Below are positions 27,704 through 40,100 of a DNA stretch of 64,000 nucleotides, one piece after another; within the stretch, counting starts at the first letter, position 1, and each line of letters begins with the position of its first letter. The stretch spans positions 62,001-126,000 of the forward strand of contig NZ_JAROCG010000002.1 of the NCBI RefSeq assembly GCF_030433645.1, written 5' to 3'. Below the pieces are notes generated by a model. It had not been told where the DNA came from. It saw only the letters and a program-made list of their open reading frames with translations, and did not search any database. Source of the stretch: Arthrobacter burdickii (GTDB lineage Bacteria > Actinomycetota > Actinomycetes > Actinomycetales > Micrococcaceae). The translations under genes were made by a program, and so were the position numbers.

Positions 27704-27967
27704 ATGGCAGGATACTTCAAACTGGTGGATGCACATGACGACGGTTTCCGGGTGAAACTGACCGCTCCGGATGGAACGCTCGTCGCAGTCTCTACGTACT
27801 ACGCCTCGAAGGCAGAGGCGATCGCGGGGATCGAACTCATCCGGGAGATAGCCGGTACGGGCCCCGTGGTGGACCACAGCCGGATCGGATCCCCGGACCA
27901 GGAGGACGTCTTCGCCGGGCCGCAGGGCACCGTCGGGCGGGATGGCGCGTTGCATCGCGACGCCTGA
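27704..27967 (+). CDS. DUF1508 (YegP) family small protein
   Basis: An 87-aa protein with the YegP/DUF1508 module: YFKLVDAHDDGFRVKLTAPD-type strand pair followed by the helix SKAEAIAGIELIREIA. The family is found singly or in tandem and is of unknown role. The SD AAGGAGG (27689-27695) is perfect and lies 8 nt before the ATG, so it is well expressed. Only one copy of the module is present. Confidence 0.85.
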   Translation: MAGYFKLVDAHDDGFRVKLTAPDGTLVAVSTYYASKAEAIAGIELIREIAGTGPVVDHSRIGSPDQEDVFAGPQGTVGRDGALHRDA

Positions 27968-28018
27968 TCGCGACGCCTTGGAGTCCCTTCCAGCCGCTGT
28001 CGGCTGTGTTGGTGTACG

Positions 28019-28030
28019 ACTGTATACAGT
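28019..28030. promoter_or_regulatory. palindrome ACTGTATACAGT upstream of acn
   Basis: A perfect 12-bp palindrome 60 nt before the aconitase start. GTATAC-centred palindromes are typical of FCD-type GntR operators, and such a regulator gene lies directly downstream of acn. Link to that regulator or to an AcnR-like repressor is a guess. Confidence 0.4.
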
Positions 28031-28090
28031 GACGCTGGACGTGGAATAGGATGAAGGTATTCCACAATCTCTCTGAAGGGAGCCAACGTC

Positions 28091-30934
<2,844 letters not shown>

Positions 30935-30942
30935 CGTCCACG

Positions 30943-30980
30943 CGGTCCGGACCGGGAGTTCCACCTCCCGGTCCGGACCG
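30943..30980 (+). terminator. acnA terminator hairpin
   Basis: A perfect 16-bp stem (30943-30958 with 30965-30980) and a TTCCAC loop, 8 nt past the acnA stop. No T-tract follows. Confidence 0.75.
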
Positions 30981-31032
30981 TCCGCAGGGCACCCGTCCTG
31001 CGACCCGATCCGCGACATTCCGAGGGGGCGCC

Positions 31033-31698
31033 ATGGCCGAGTCCACAGAACTGTCGGCGCGCGTGGACGGCGACACCATCTTCCGTGTCCTCCGCAGCGA
31101 GATCCTCGCCGGTGTCCATCCGCCGGGCACGGCACTGCGGGAAGTCGTCATCTCGGAGCGCTTCGGGGTCTCACGCACTCCCGTCCGGGAGGCCCTCAGC
31201 CGGCTCCAGCACGAACGGCTCCTCGAGAGGGCGGCCCGCGGCCTCCAGGTGCCCCAGATCGATGCCCAGGAAGTCATCCAGATCTACGACCTCCGGGTCA
31301 TGCTCGAGGAGGAGGCCGCCGGCCAGGCGGCCCTCAACCGTGGAGCGGCGGACATCATGCGGCTCGAGGCGCTGCTGGAACGCGACCGCGCCGTCGTCGA
31401 CCCCGATGACACCACCAAGGTGACCAACAACCTCGAATTCCATACCTCCCTCTGGGCCTCCGCGCGCAACCCCATCCTCATGGACCTCCTGCAGCGGCTC
31501 TCGACCCACCTCATCCACACGCCGCGCTCGACGCTGTCCGTGGGCAACCGCTGGCAGGAAGTGCTCCTCGAACACGAATCGCTGATCAGCGCCATCGCGG
31601 AACGTCGCAGCGACGATGCCCGCGCCATCGCGCGCACGCACATGGAGACGGCCCGCACGCTCCGGCTGCAGCTGCTCCGCACCACCGCGGCGGACTGA
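31033..31698 (+). CDS. GntR family regulator (FCD type)
   Basis: A 221-aa regulator: an N-terminal winged helix (FRVLRSEILAGVHPPGTALRE, SERFGVSRTPVREALSRLQ, then the wing LLERAARGLQV) and an FCD ligand-binding domain (LRVMLEEEAAGQAALNRGAA, FHTSLWASARNP, HESLISAIAERRSDDARAIA). The FCD metal His residues are partly visible in the last two motifs. GAGGGGG precedes the ATG. Two nt separate its stop from the nucleoside hydrolase GTG, so it is the first gene of the hydrolase/ECF operon and the probable regulator of it. Confidence 0.9.
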   Translation: MAESTELSARVDGDTIFRVLRSEILAGVHPPGTALREVVISERFGVSRTPVREALSRLQHERLLERAARGLQVPQIDAQEVIQIYDLRVMLEEEAAGQAALNRGAADIMRLEALLERDRAVVDPDDTTKVTNNLEFHTSLWASARNPILMDLLQRLSTHLIHTPRSTLSVGNRWQEVLLEHESLISAIAERRSDDARAIARTHMETARTLRLQLLRTTAAD

Positions 31699-31700
31699 CG

Positions 31701-32735
31701 GTGGCAGATACCCGGCAGCGCCTCCTGCTCGACGTCGATACCGGCATCGACGACGCCGTCGCCCTCCTGTACCTGCTCGCGACGCCCGGCGTGAGCGTCG
31801 AGGCCATCACCTGCACGGCCGGCAATGTCGGTGCCCGCCAGGTGGCCATCAACAACCTGGCCCTGCTCGAACTGTGCGGACATGCCGGCGTCGAGGTGGC
31901 CATCGGCAGCGAGGTCCCGCTCGAGGTCCCGCTCGTCACCACCGAGGAGACGCACGGCGACCAGGGCATCGGGTACGCCGTCCTGCCGCCGCCGCGGGGT
32001 TCCATCTCGGGGCGCCACGCCGTCGACGTGTGGCTCGAAGCCGTCCGCTGCCATCCGGGGCAGATCACCGCACTCGTCACCGGACCGCTCACCAACCTCG
32101 CCCTGGCCCTCCGTGCCGAACCGGAACTGCCGATGCTCCTGAAGGGGCTCGTGATCATGGGCGGGGCGTTCAACTACCCGGGGAACACGACGCCGGTGGC
32201 CGAGTGGAACATCCATGTGGACCCCCACGCGGCCAAGGAGGTCTTCGCGGCCTACGAGGGCCTGCCGCGGGAGAAGCTGCCCGTGGTGTGCGCGCTCGAG
32301 ACCACCGAGCGCATCGAGTGCACGCCGGCCCACATCGACGCCGTCGCGCGCGCGGCCGGTGCCGGGCCCGAGGTGCTCGACCCGGACGAACCGGAGGGGA
32401 CCCGCAGCGGCAGCGACAACGCCGTCGTCGCCTGCGTGTCCGACGCCCTGCGCTTCTACATGGAGTTCCACCGCCTGTACGACCAGGGCTACATCGCGCA
32501 CCTGCACGACCTGTTCGCGGCGATGGTGGCGACGGGGGAGGCGGGCTTCGAGGAGCGGCTGGCAACCGTCGATGTCGAGACGGACTCGCCGCTGACCATC
32601 GGGCAGACGGTCGCGGATGTAGCGGGGATGTGGAAGCGGGCGCCGAACGCGCGGATCGTCACGGGCAACGATCCTGCCGCGGTGTTCGAGCTCCTGGTCC
32701 GCCGGCTGTCGAGCCTCGCGAGGATGCACGGCTGA
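31701..32735 (+). CDS. Nucleoside hydrolase (IunH/RihC family)
   Basis: A 344-aa Ca2+-dependent N-ribosyl hydrolase. The DxDxGxDD motif is seen in LLDVDTGIDDAVALLYLLA at residues 8-20; further family segments are TGPLTNLALAL, IMGGAFNYPGN and EWNIHVDPHAA. The enzyme splits ribonucleosides into base and ribose. Purine versus pyrimidine preference is not resolved. GTG start, 2 nt after the GntR stop. The downstream ECF transporter suggests that the substrate or its base is imported by that system. Confidence 0.9.
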   Translation: MADTRQRLLLDVDTGIDDAVALLYLLATPGVSVEAITCTAGNVGARQVAINNLALLELCGHAGVEVAIGSEVPLEVPLVTTEETHGDQGIGYAVLPPPRGSISGRHAVDVWLEAVRCHPGQITALVTGPLTNLALALRAEPELPMLLKGLVIMGGAFNYPGNTTPVAEWNIHVDPHAAKEVFAAYEGLPREKLPVVCALETTERIECTPAHIDAVARAAGAGPEVLDPDEPEGTRSGSDNAVVACVSDALRFYMEFHRLYDQGYIAHLHDLFAAMVATGEAGFEERLATVDVETDSPLTIGQTVADVAGMWKRAPNARIVTGNDPAAVFELLVRRLSSLARMHG

Positions 32736-32755
32736 GGACTGCTGTCCGGGCGGGC

Positions 32756-32875
32756 ACCGGTGTCGAGCGGGCACCCGGCGTTGAGCGGGGACCCGGCGTC
32801 GGGCATGCACCCGGCGCGGCGGTGCAGACCCGTGGGGGCGTTCCCCCGGCTCTGGGCACCCGGCGCGGCGGCGCA
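32756..32875. repeat. GC-rich direct repeats before the ECF genes
   Basis: GCACCCGGCG occurs at 32771, 32807 and 32856, with the 20-nt block GCACCCGGCGCGGCGG(T/C)GCA at 32807-32826 and 32856-32875. The stretch lies between the nucleoside hydrolase stop and the ECF S-component start and contains no gene. A possible -10 (TACACT) is at 32884-32889. Confidence 0.6.
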
Positions 32876-32973
32876 ACGCCCCGGTACACTGGTAGCTGCC
32901 CGCAGTGCTGCGCGGCCGGCGCCGAGGTGACATGAGGTGCGTCCTCCTCCCTCCATCGCGCCCAAGGAATATC

Positions 32974-33813
32974 GTGAGTTCATCCCTGACCCTCGCCGCC
33001 GAGCCCACCGCGCAGCGCCCGCGGCGGCTGCTCATCGCCCTGGGCGGAGCGCTCATCGCCGCCACCTACCTGTTCCTCGTGATCGTCCAGCCGGCGGAGA
33101 TCGCCGGCGGGATGGGCAGCACAGCGTCGCTCGTCTCCCTGTTCGGGTTCCTCGGAGGCGGAGCGCTGCTGGTCGGCGGCATCCTGCCGATGCTGACCAC
33201 GAGTTCCCTGGTCGTCATGCCGCTCGGCATCGCCCTGAACATCGCCATCGGGCAGATCGCGGGCTCCTTGGGAATGCAGATCTACCTCGACGCCATCGGG
33301 ACCGTCCTCGTGGCCGTCCTCGCCGGCCCGGCCGCCGGTGCCGCGACCGGAGCGATCAGCAACGCGATCTGGGGGCTCTTCAACCCGTTCGCCCTGCCCT
33401 TCGCGGCGGGCGCCGCACTCATCGGGCTGCTCGCGGGGCTGGCCGCCCGGTACGGTGCGTTCCGGCGCGTGTACCTCGCGCCCCTGGCGGGCGTCGTCGT
33501 CGGCGCGATCGGCGGGCTCGTGGCAGCCCCGGTCGCCGTGTTCATGTTCGGCGCGGCCGGGACCTTCGGCACCAACGCCATCATCGCGGCGTTCCGCTCG
33601 ATGGGCGACAAGCTGTTGGTCGCCGCCACCAAGCAGGGACTGCTGTCGGACTCGCTGGACAAGATCGTGGTCTTCGTCCTGGTGGCCCTGATCGTGTATG
33701 CCCTGCCGCAGCGCGCCGTCCGGCAGTTCCCCTTCGCACGGACCTACCGGGTCCTCGGGACGCGGACCGGCATCCGCGCCGGCGACGCTGCTGTGCAGCC
33801 CGCGGGGAAATAG
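32974..33813 (+). CDS. ECF transporter, substrate-binding (S) component
   Basis: A 279-aa membrane protein with six or more hydrophobic segments, a Gly/Ala-rich N-terminal loop and the S-component pattern GMQIYLDAIGTVLVAVLAGP followed by GAATGAISNAIWGLFNP. It binds a vitamin- or base-like ligand for an energy-coupling-factor importer. GTG at 32974 has AAGGA 6 nt upstream, chosen over the ATG 23 codons earlier. The substrate is unknown; position behind a nucleoside hydrolase and GntR suggests nucleosides or nucleobases. Confidence 0.85.
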   Translation: MSSSLTLAAEPTAQRPRRLLIALGGALIAATYLFLVIVQPAEIAGGMGSTASLVSLFGFLGGGALLVGGILPMLTTSSLVVMPLGIALNIAIGQIAGSLGMQIYLDAIGTVLVAVLAGPAAGAATGAISNAIWGLFNPFALPFAAGAALIGLLAGLAARYGAFRRVYLAPLAGVVVGAIGGLVAAPVAVFMFGAAGTFGTNAIIAAFRSMGDKLLVAATKQGLLSDSLDKIVVFVLVALIVYALPQRAVRQFPFARTYRVLGTRTGIRAGDAAVQPAGK

Positions 33814-33830
33814 CACCCGCAGCCTCAGCC

Positions 33831-34586
33831 ATGCCCCGCCGACGGATCTACAACCCCCTGACCGAACTGCTCGCCGCGGTCCTGCTGGTGGTGCTCGTCC
33901 TCGTGGTGAACCGCTGGGCGTTCTCCCTGGCGGTCCTGGTGTTCGGGGTGCTCCCCGCGGTCCTGCTGTCCGGCAGGGCGCGGCAGATCGGCCTCGCGAT
34001 CGTGCTGGTGGCCGGCCCGTTGCTCCTCTCGTCGCTCCTGCTCCACGGCCTGTTCTTCCCGGAGGGCAGCACGGTCCTGGTCGACCTCGACATCGCCCGG
34101 GTCACGACGGAGGGCCTCATCTTCGCGGCCGGAATGGGCCTGCGCATGACCGTCTTCACCGGAGTGCTGCTGACGGCGGCGATGACGCTGGACATCCCCG
34201 AACTCCTGGCCACCATGACGCATCGCGGCTGGAACCGGAAGCTCGTGTTCATCGTGGGATCCGCCGTCGGGCTCCTTCCCCACGTCGCCCTGCGGGCCCA
34301 GCAGGTCACGCGTGCCCAGCAGGCCCGGGGACTGGTCGTCGGTCGCGGCTCGCTCTCGCGCTTCCGGGCCCTGGTGGCCGTCACGACGCCGCTCGTCATC
34401 GGGCTCCTCGTGGACGCCTCGGAACGCAACTCCATGCTCGAGGCCCGGGGCTTCTCGTCCCCCGGGGCACGCACGAGCTACCTGCCGGACACGGACACCC
34501 CGCACCAGCGCCGGGCACGCCGCGCGATGGTCGGCGTCGTCGGCGCGTTCTCGGTGGCCTGGCTCGTGGTCGCGGCGATCGCGTGA
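33831..34586 (+). CDS. ECF transporter, transmembrane (T) component
   Basis: A 251-aa EcfT-type protein. Four or five membrane helices precede a cytosolic coupling region with the two Ala-Arg-Gly-type signatures that contact the ATPases: RAQQARGLVV and LEARGFSSPGARTSY. This is the transmission module linking the S component to the A1-A2 ATPase. The start is 17 nt past the S gene; its end overlaps the ATPase GTG by 4 nt. Confidence 0.88.
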   Translation: MPRRRIYNPLTELLAAVLLVVLVLVVNRWAFSLAVLVFGVLPAVLLSGRARQIGLAIVLVAGPLLLSSLLLHGLFFPEGSTVLVDLDIARVTTEGLIFAAGMGLRMTVFTGVLLTAAMTLDIPELLATMTHRGWNRKLVFIVGSAVGLLPHVALRAQQVTRAQQARGLVVGRGSLSRFRALVAVTTPLVIGLLVDASERNSMLEARGFSSPGARTSYLPDTDTPHQRRARRAMVGVVGAFSVAWLVVAAIA

Positions 34587-36190
34587 TCAGCCTCGACAGC
34601 GAGAGATTCGCCTACGACGACGGCGTGCCGCTTCTGGCGGGCTTGACCCTCACGGTACGGGCGGGGGAGTACGTCGTCATCGCCGGAGCCTCGGGGTCCG
34701 GCAAGACGACCTTGGCCCGGCTGCTCGCCGGGATGACAGGCGGCGGTGCCGGGTCCGTCTTCCGCGGATCAATAGCACTCGACGGCGAGACGATCCGTTT
34801 CACGGGCACCCCCACGGACCCGCGGATCGACCCCGCCGCCTGGAGCAGCAGGGTCGCCTACGTGGCGCAGGGAGCGTGGGGACAGCTGTCCATGATGTCC
34901 GCCACGGTCGGGGAGGAGATAGCCTTCGGCCCCTCCAACCGCGGCGTCCCCACGGAGCGGCTGCGCCGGCTCGTCGCGGAGGTCGCATCGTCCCTGAAGC
35001 TGACACCCCTGCTCGACCGCGACCCCCGCCGGCTCTCCGGCGGCCAGCTGCAGCGGACCATCATCGCCGCCGCCGTGGTCCAGCGGCCCCGGATCCTCGT
35101 CCTCGACGAGCCGTTCCAGGGGCTCGATGACGACGCGGTGCAGGACGTCGCGGCAGCCCTGGAGGCCCTTCGCCGGGACGGCACCGCCGTAGTGGTCTGC
35201 GAGCCGATGCTCCCGCGGTCCGCACCCTCCGGCGCCCGCGTCGTCGCGCTGGCCGACGGGCATCCCGTCTTCGACGGTGCGCTGGAGGAAGGGCTCCGGG
35301 CAGGGCTTCGGCGCTACGGGATCGGCACGGCAGGGGAGCGTCCCCGCGTCGACACCGCGGCCGCAGCTGCCCCGGTCCGCCCCGGTCCCGTCCCCGGATC
35401 CGTTCCCGGCCCTGGTCCTGTCCCCGGGTCCACTCCCGGACCTGGTCCCGTCAGCGGACTCGATTGTGAACCCGACCGTGAACCCGACCCTCCGCTCGTC
35501 GCACTGCGTGATGTCACCTTCCGCTACCCTGCCGCCGGTGGCCCTCGCCCGTCGACGGGCCTGACGGACGTGAACCTGTCGATCTCGGCGGGTGAGATCG
35601 TCGCGGTGAGGGGACCCAACGGCTCGGGGAAGTCGACGCTCCTCCAGCACCTCGACGGCCTGTACCGGGCGGACAGCGGCTCCGTCACGGTGGGCGGCAT
35701 CCTCATCCGTCGCCAGCCGACGGGCACCCTCGCCACCACGGTCGGCTACCTGTTCCAGGACACGGACCAGCAACTCTTCGAGCGCACCGTGCTCCGCGAG
35801 GTCTCCTACGGTCCGCTGGCCACCGGGTCGCGCAGGGCGGACAGCGTCCGGAAGGCCAGCGAGGCCCTCGATCGCGTGGGGCTGGGCGCGCTGAAGGAGG
35901 CCCATCCCTACGAACTGAGCTTCGTCCAGCGGCGCCTCGTCGCCCTTGCCTCCCTCATGGCCACGGGCCCGCTGGTCTGGGCGCTCGACGAGCCGACCGC
36001 GGGCCTCGACGAGCCCACCCGTTCGATGCTCGCCACCCTGTTGACCCGCCATGCCGAGGGTGGGGGCGCCGTCCTCCTGGCGACGCACGATGCCGCCTTC
36101 GCCGACGCCGTCGCACACAGGTCCATCTGGCTCGAGGACGGCAGGATCCGCGGCACCGGCACCGGCACCGGCTCGGCGCCCGGCTCCTGA
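34583..36190 (+). CDS. ECF transporter, fused A1-A2 ATPase
   Basis: A 535-aa protein of two ABC ATPase domains. Domain 1 (about 1-240) has Walker A GASGSGKTT, LSGGQLQRT and Walker B ILVLDEPFQ. Domain 2 (about 310-525) has Walker A GPNGSGKST and Walker B WALDEPTAGLDE, but its signature is LSFVQRR, not LSGGQ. A Pro/Gly/Val low-complexity linker (PVPGSVPGPGPVPGSTPGPG, about residues 262-305) joins them. Fusions of the two subunits occur in actinobacteria. GTG start overlaps the T-gene stop. Confidence 0.88.
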   Translation: MISLDSERFAYDDGVPLLAGLTLTVRAGEYVVIAGASGSGKTTLARLLAGMTGGGAGSVFRGSIALDGETIRFTGTPTDPRIDPAAWSSRVAYVAQGAWGQLSMMSATVGEEIAFGPSNRGVPTERLRRLVAEVASSLKLTPLLDRDPRRLSGGQLQRTIIAAAVVQRPRILVLDEPFQGLDDDAVQDVAAALEALRRDGTAVVVCEPMLPRSAPSGARVVALADGHPVFDGALEEGLRAGLRRYGIGTAGERPRVDTAAAAAPVRPGPVPGSVPGPGPVPGSTPGPGPVSGLDCEPDREPDPPLVALRDVTFRYPAAGGPRPSTGLTDVNLSISAGEIVAVRGPNGSGKSTLLQHLDGLYRADSGSVTVGGILIRRQPTGTLATTVGYLFQDTDQQLFERTVLREVSYGPLATGSRRADSVRKASEALDRVGLGALKEAHPYELSFVQRRLVALASLMATGPLVWALDEPTAGLDEPTRSMLATLLTRHAEGGGAVLLATHDAAFADAVAHRSIWLEDGRIRGTGTGTGSAPGS

Positions 36191-36250
36191 CTCGGCGCGG
36201 CTCCTGATGCGGCGCCCGCCTCCTGATACGGGATCGATTCCGGCTCCTGA
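36184..36250. repeat. short imperfect repeats after the ATPase gene
   Basis: The heptamer CTCCTGA recurs at 36184, 36201, 36220 and 36244, in the context CGGCTCCTGATGCGGCG. The first copy overlaps the ECF ATPase stop. It is too short to interpret. Confidence 0.5.
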
Positions 36251-36314
36251 TGCGGCGTCGATTTCGGCACCGTTCGGCGCCCGTCCACGCGGATGAGCAC
36301 CTAGGGTGGGACGC

Positions 36315-37172
36315 ATGGACGTGTTGCGCGAAAGGCATCGGACGATCCGCACTCAGGGCGCGGACCTCGCGGTGTTCGAGTACGGGCGAGACCCTCACCC
36401 CGACGTTCCGACGATGGTCTTCCTGCACGGATACCCCGACGATCACCGGGTGTTCCACCCGGTCCTGCGGGAGCTCGCGCCTACGCACCATCTCGTCGCG
36501 TTCGACACGCGGAACGCCGGCCGGTCACGCCCCCGCGAAGGGGCCGGTTTCACGCTGGCGGAACTGGTCGACGACATCTTCGCCGTCCTCGACGGGATCG
36601 ACGCCCCCGGCGGGGTACGGCTCGTGGGCCACGACTGGGGTTCAATCCAGGGCTGGGCCGCCGTGCAGGACGCGCGCGCGGACGGGAGGATCACCGACTA
36701 CACGAGCATCTCCGGTCCTGACCTGCGCCATTTCTCCCGCTGGCTGCGCGGCCGCTTCCGGGACCCTCGGCTGGTCCCCCAGGGGATCGGACAGGTGCTG
36801 CGCAGCTGGTATGTCGCGGCCTTCCAGCTGCCGGTCCTGCCCGAGCTGGCCTGGAAATACGTCCTGACCCGTCGCTACGAGCTGACGGCACGGCGCAACG
36901 TCGGTGCGGATCCTCTCCGCGGCCTCGCCCTGTACCGGACGAACATGTCCCGAGCTGCTGCAAAGCCTCCGGGGCGCCGCCCGGTTACGTTTCCCGTGCA
37001 CGTCATCGTCCCCCGGAAGGATCCGTTCCTGTCCCCGCACCTCGCCGACGGGCTGGAGGAGTGGGTGGAGGACCTCACCGTCACCACCGTCCCCGGTGGT
37101 CACTGGTGGATCGCCTCGCGACCCCGGGAGTTCGCGGAACTGCTCGACCCCTCGCTGCGGGACAGCGACTGA
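36315..37172 (+). CDS. Alpha/beta hydrolase (epoxide hydrolase-like)
   Basis: A 285-aa alpha/beta-hydrolase fold protein. The oxyanion motif is VFLHGYPDDHRVF and the nucleophile elbow GHDWGS has Asp rather than Ser, as in epoxide hydrolases and haloalkane dehalogenases. The acid may lie in VPRKDPFLSP and the His in VPGGHWWI near the C-terminus. ATG 36315 is preferred to the GTG at 36306 because AGGGTGGG precedes it. Substrate is unknown. It is convergent with the SNF2 gene, 18 nt apart. Confidence 0.88.
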   Translation: MDVLRERHRTIRTQGADLAVFEYGRDPHPDVPTMVFLHGYPDDHRVFHPVLRELAPTHHLVAFDTRNAGRSRPREGAGFTLAELVDDIFAVLDGIDAPGGVRLVGHDWGSIQGWAAVQDARADGRITDYTSISGPDLRHFSRWLRGRFRDPRLVPQGIGQVLRSWYVAAFQLPVLPELAWKYVLTRRYELTARRNVGADPLRGLALYRTNMSRAAAKPPGRRPVTFPVHVIVPRKDPFLSPHLADGLEEWVEDLTVTTVPGGHWWIASRPREFAELLDPSLRDSD

Positions 37173-37190
37173 TCAAGGTTCCGGGCGGCG

Positions 37191-40100
37191 CTACGCCTCC
37201 AGCAGGCCCCGGATGTCCTCGGCGGTGAGCGCGGAGCTGAAGATGGCGTCGTCGTCCATGACCGAGGTGAACAGCTTGGCCTTCTGCTCCTTGAGCTTCA
37301 TGACCTTCTCCTCGATGGTCCCTGTGGACACCATGCGGTAGACCATGACGTTCTTCGTCTGCCCGATGCGGTGCGTGCGGTCCACGGCCTGCGCCTCGGA
37401 GGCCGGGTTCCACCAGGGGTCGAGGAGGAAGCAGTAGTCCGCCTCGGTGAGGTTGAGGCCGAAACCGCCGGCCTTGAGGCTGATGAGGAACACGGGGGCC
37501 TTGCCGTCCTTGAAGGAGTCGATGACCTCGCCCCGGCTGCGGGTGGAGCCGTCGAGGTACGCGTACTCGATGCCCCGGGCGTCCAGCTGCTCGGCGGCCT
37601 TCTTGAGGTAGGACGTGAACTGGCTGAAGACGAGCGCGCGGTGTCCCTCGGCGAGGACGTCCTCGAGGTTCTCGAACAGGACCTCGAGCTTGGCGGACGG
37701 GACGCCCTCGTGCTCGGGGTCGACGAGCGAGGCATCGAGGCTGAGCATGCGCAGCAGGGTCAGGGACCGGAAGACGATCATCCGGTTGCGGTTCATGTCC
37801 TCGATCAGGCCGAGGAGCTTCTGCCGCTCGCGCTGCAGGTATGTCTCGTAGATGCGCCTGTGCTCGGGATGGAGCTCCACCTCGAGGACCTGTTCCTGCT
37901 TCGGCGGGAGGTCGGACGCGACGGCTTCCTTGGTGCGGCGCATCATCAGCGGACGGATGCGCTTGCGCAGCCGCACCAGCGGCCGGTTGTCGCCGATCTT
38001 CTCGATCGGTGTCCGGTAGTCCTCCGTGAACTTCCGGGCGGAGGGGAACAGCCCCGGTGCCACGATGTTGAACAGGGACCACAGCTCCATGAGGTTGTTC
38101 TCCATGGGCGTTCCGGTGATGGCGAGCTTGAAGGGCGCGTCGAAGTCCTTCGCCGCCTGGTGCACCTTGGACGCACGGTTCTTGACGAACTGCGCCTCGT
38201 CGAGTATGAGCCCGGACCACGAGAGGTCCTGGTAGGCGGAGAAGTCGAGCCGGAACAGGGTGTAGGAGGTGATGACGATGTCGGCGTCGCCCACCTGCTC
38301 GCGGATCGGGACGCCGGAGGCACCCTGCGTGTCGCTGATCGCCGCGACCTTGAGGCCGGGTGCGAAGCGGTGCGCCTCCTTGGACCAGTTGGGCACCACG
38401 GAGGTGGGTGCGACGACGAGGAACGGAGCGTCGAGTGCAGTGCTCTCCTTCGCGTAGGCCATGAGCGCGAGGGCCTGCAGGGTCTTGCCGAGGCCCATGT
38501 CGTCGGCGAGCACGCCGCCGAGCTGGTGCCGCCACAGGAAGGCGAGCCAGCTGAAGCCCTCCGCCTGGTAGGGCCGCATCTCCGCGACAAGGCCTGCGGG
38601 TGCAGGGGTGGCCTCGACGTCCTTGAGTTCGAGCAGGCCGCTCACGGCGTCGCGCCAGGACTGCGCCTGCTCGGTCTCCTCGGCGAGGTCCTCGAAGTCC
38701 GCCCACAACCCCGCCTGGTAGCGGCTGATCTGCAGGCCGGACTCGGGGTCCCACTCGCTCAGCGCGCGGGCCTCCTCGATGAGTTCACGGAGCTGGTCGA
38801 AGACGGGCTGCTCGAGGGACAGGTAGCTGTTGTCGACGAGCTTCAGCTTCGTCCGGCCCTGCGCCAGTGCCCGGAAGATCGAGTCGAAGGGGATGGTGCG
38901 CCCGCTCACCGTCACCATCACGCCGAGGTCGAACCAGTCGCGGTTGTCCGTCTCGACGGTGCTGATGCGCAGCGTGGGCGTCTCCGTCAGCTCCCGGTAG
39001 TCCGGCTTCTCGCCGACGACGTCCACGCTCACGCCGTCGAGCTCCAGGAGTCTCGGCAGCACGTCCTCGGCGAACTCCACGGCCTGCATGTCCTCGAGCT
39101 TCTGGGACTTCAGGGGCAGGGCGCCGAGGACCTGGCGAACAGCAGCGGCGAGCGCGTCCTCGGCATCGGTGTCGCGGTATCCGTCGTCGCTGCCCGGACC
39201 GCCCCGACGGAACGGCCTGCGCTGCACGGCGTCACCCAGCGGGTAGTCGAAGTGCCAGTCGAGGGCCACGGACCCGTCGGCACCGTAGGCCGTCGTCAGG
39301 ACGAGGACCGGGGGCTGGATCTCAGGCAGCTCGACCGTGCCGTCGCTGCTCTCCACCTGGATGGACTGCCGCAGCTTGGGGTAGTACTCCTGCAGGAAGA
39401 GGGACTTCTCCTCCTCGGGCACGACGACGGCGCGGCCGCGCTGCAGGAGCTCGATGTCCTTGGGAGTCAGCCTTCGGGAGGTCGGCGCGAGCGTGATGGT
39501 GTCATCGGGGGCGACGGTGTAGATGCCGTGGGTGCTGATGACGTGGGCGGTCTCCGATGGGTGGGGCCGGCCGTCGACGTCGAGGGCCGGGCAGAGCTGG
39601 AGTGAGCCGTCCTCCGTCTCCGTCGCGTCGAGTTTCAGGGTGGCGCGGTCGGCCAGCTCGATCGTCACCGATTTCTTGGACCCCACGAAGGCGATCCCGA
39701 GGCGCTGCGCCTCGTCCAGCAGCTGCCACAGGAGTGGGTTGCTGAAGTCGTCGAGGTACAGCCAGGAGTCGTTGTTGCCGAAGTAGTTGACGCCCGTCCC
39801 GCGGTGCAGCGCCGGGAACTGGGAGAACCAGCGGTGCTGGTCGGGGTCGAGCTTCAACCCGTACGTCTGGTAGCTGATGCTGCCCCAGGACAGGTTGTTC
39901 TTGATCCACTTGCCCTTGCCGTTCTGGCTGACCGGCCGCACGCCGAGACGCGTATTGAGTGTCCGCTGCCCCTGGCGCTGGGCGGCCGACCCCCACCGCT
40001 GGACGGCCACTTCGGGGGTCCGCAGCTCGAACTGGAGCCCGAGCGGTGTCAGCGCTGCTGCCGGGCTCTCGTCGGAGCCGTCGGCTTCGAGGAGGTCGAG

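Noticed and set aside
32756..32875. CRISPR-like array
   Set aside because: Repeats are too short, irregularly spaced and without unique spacers of constant length.
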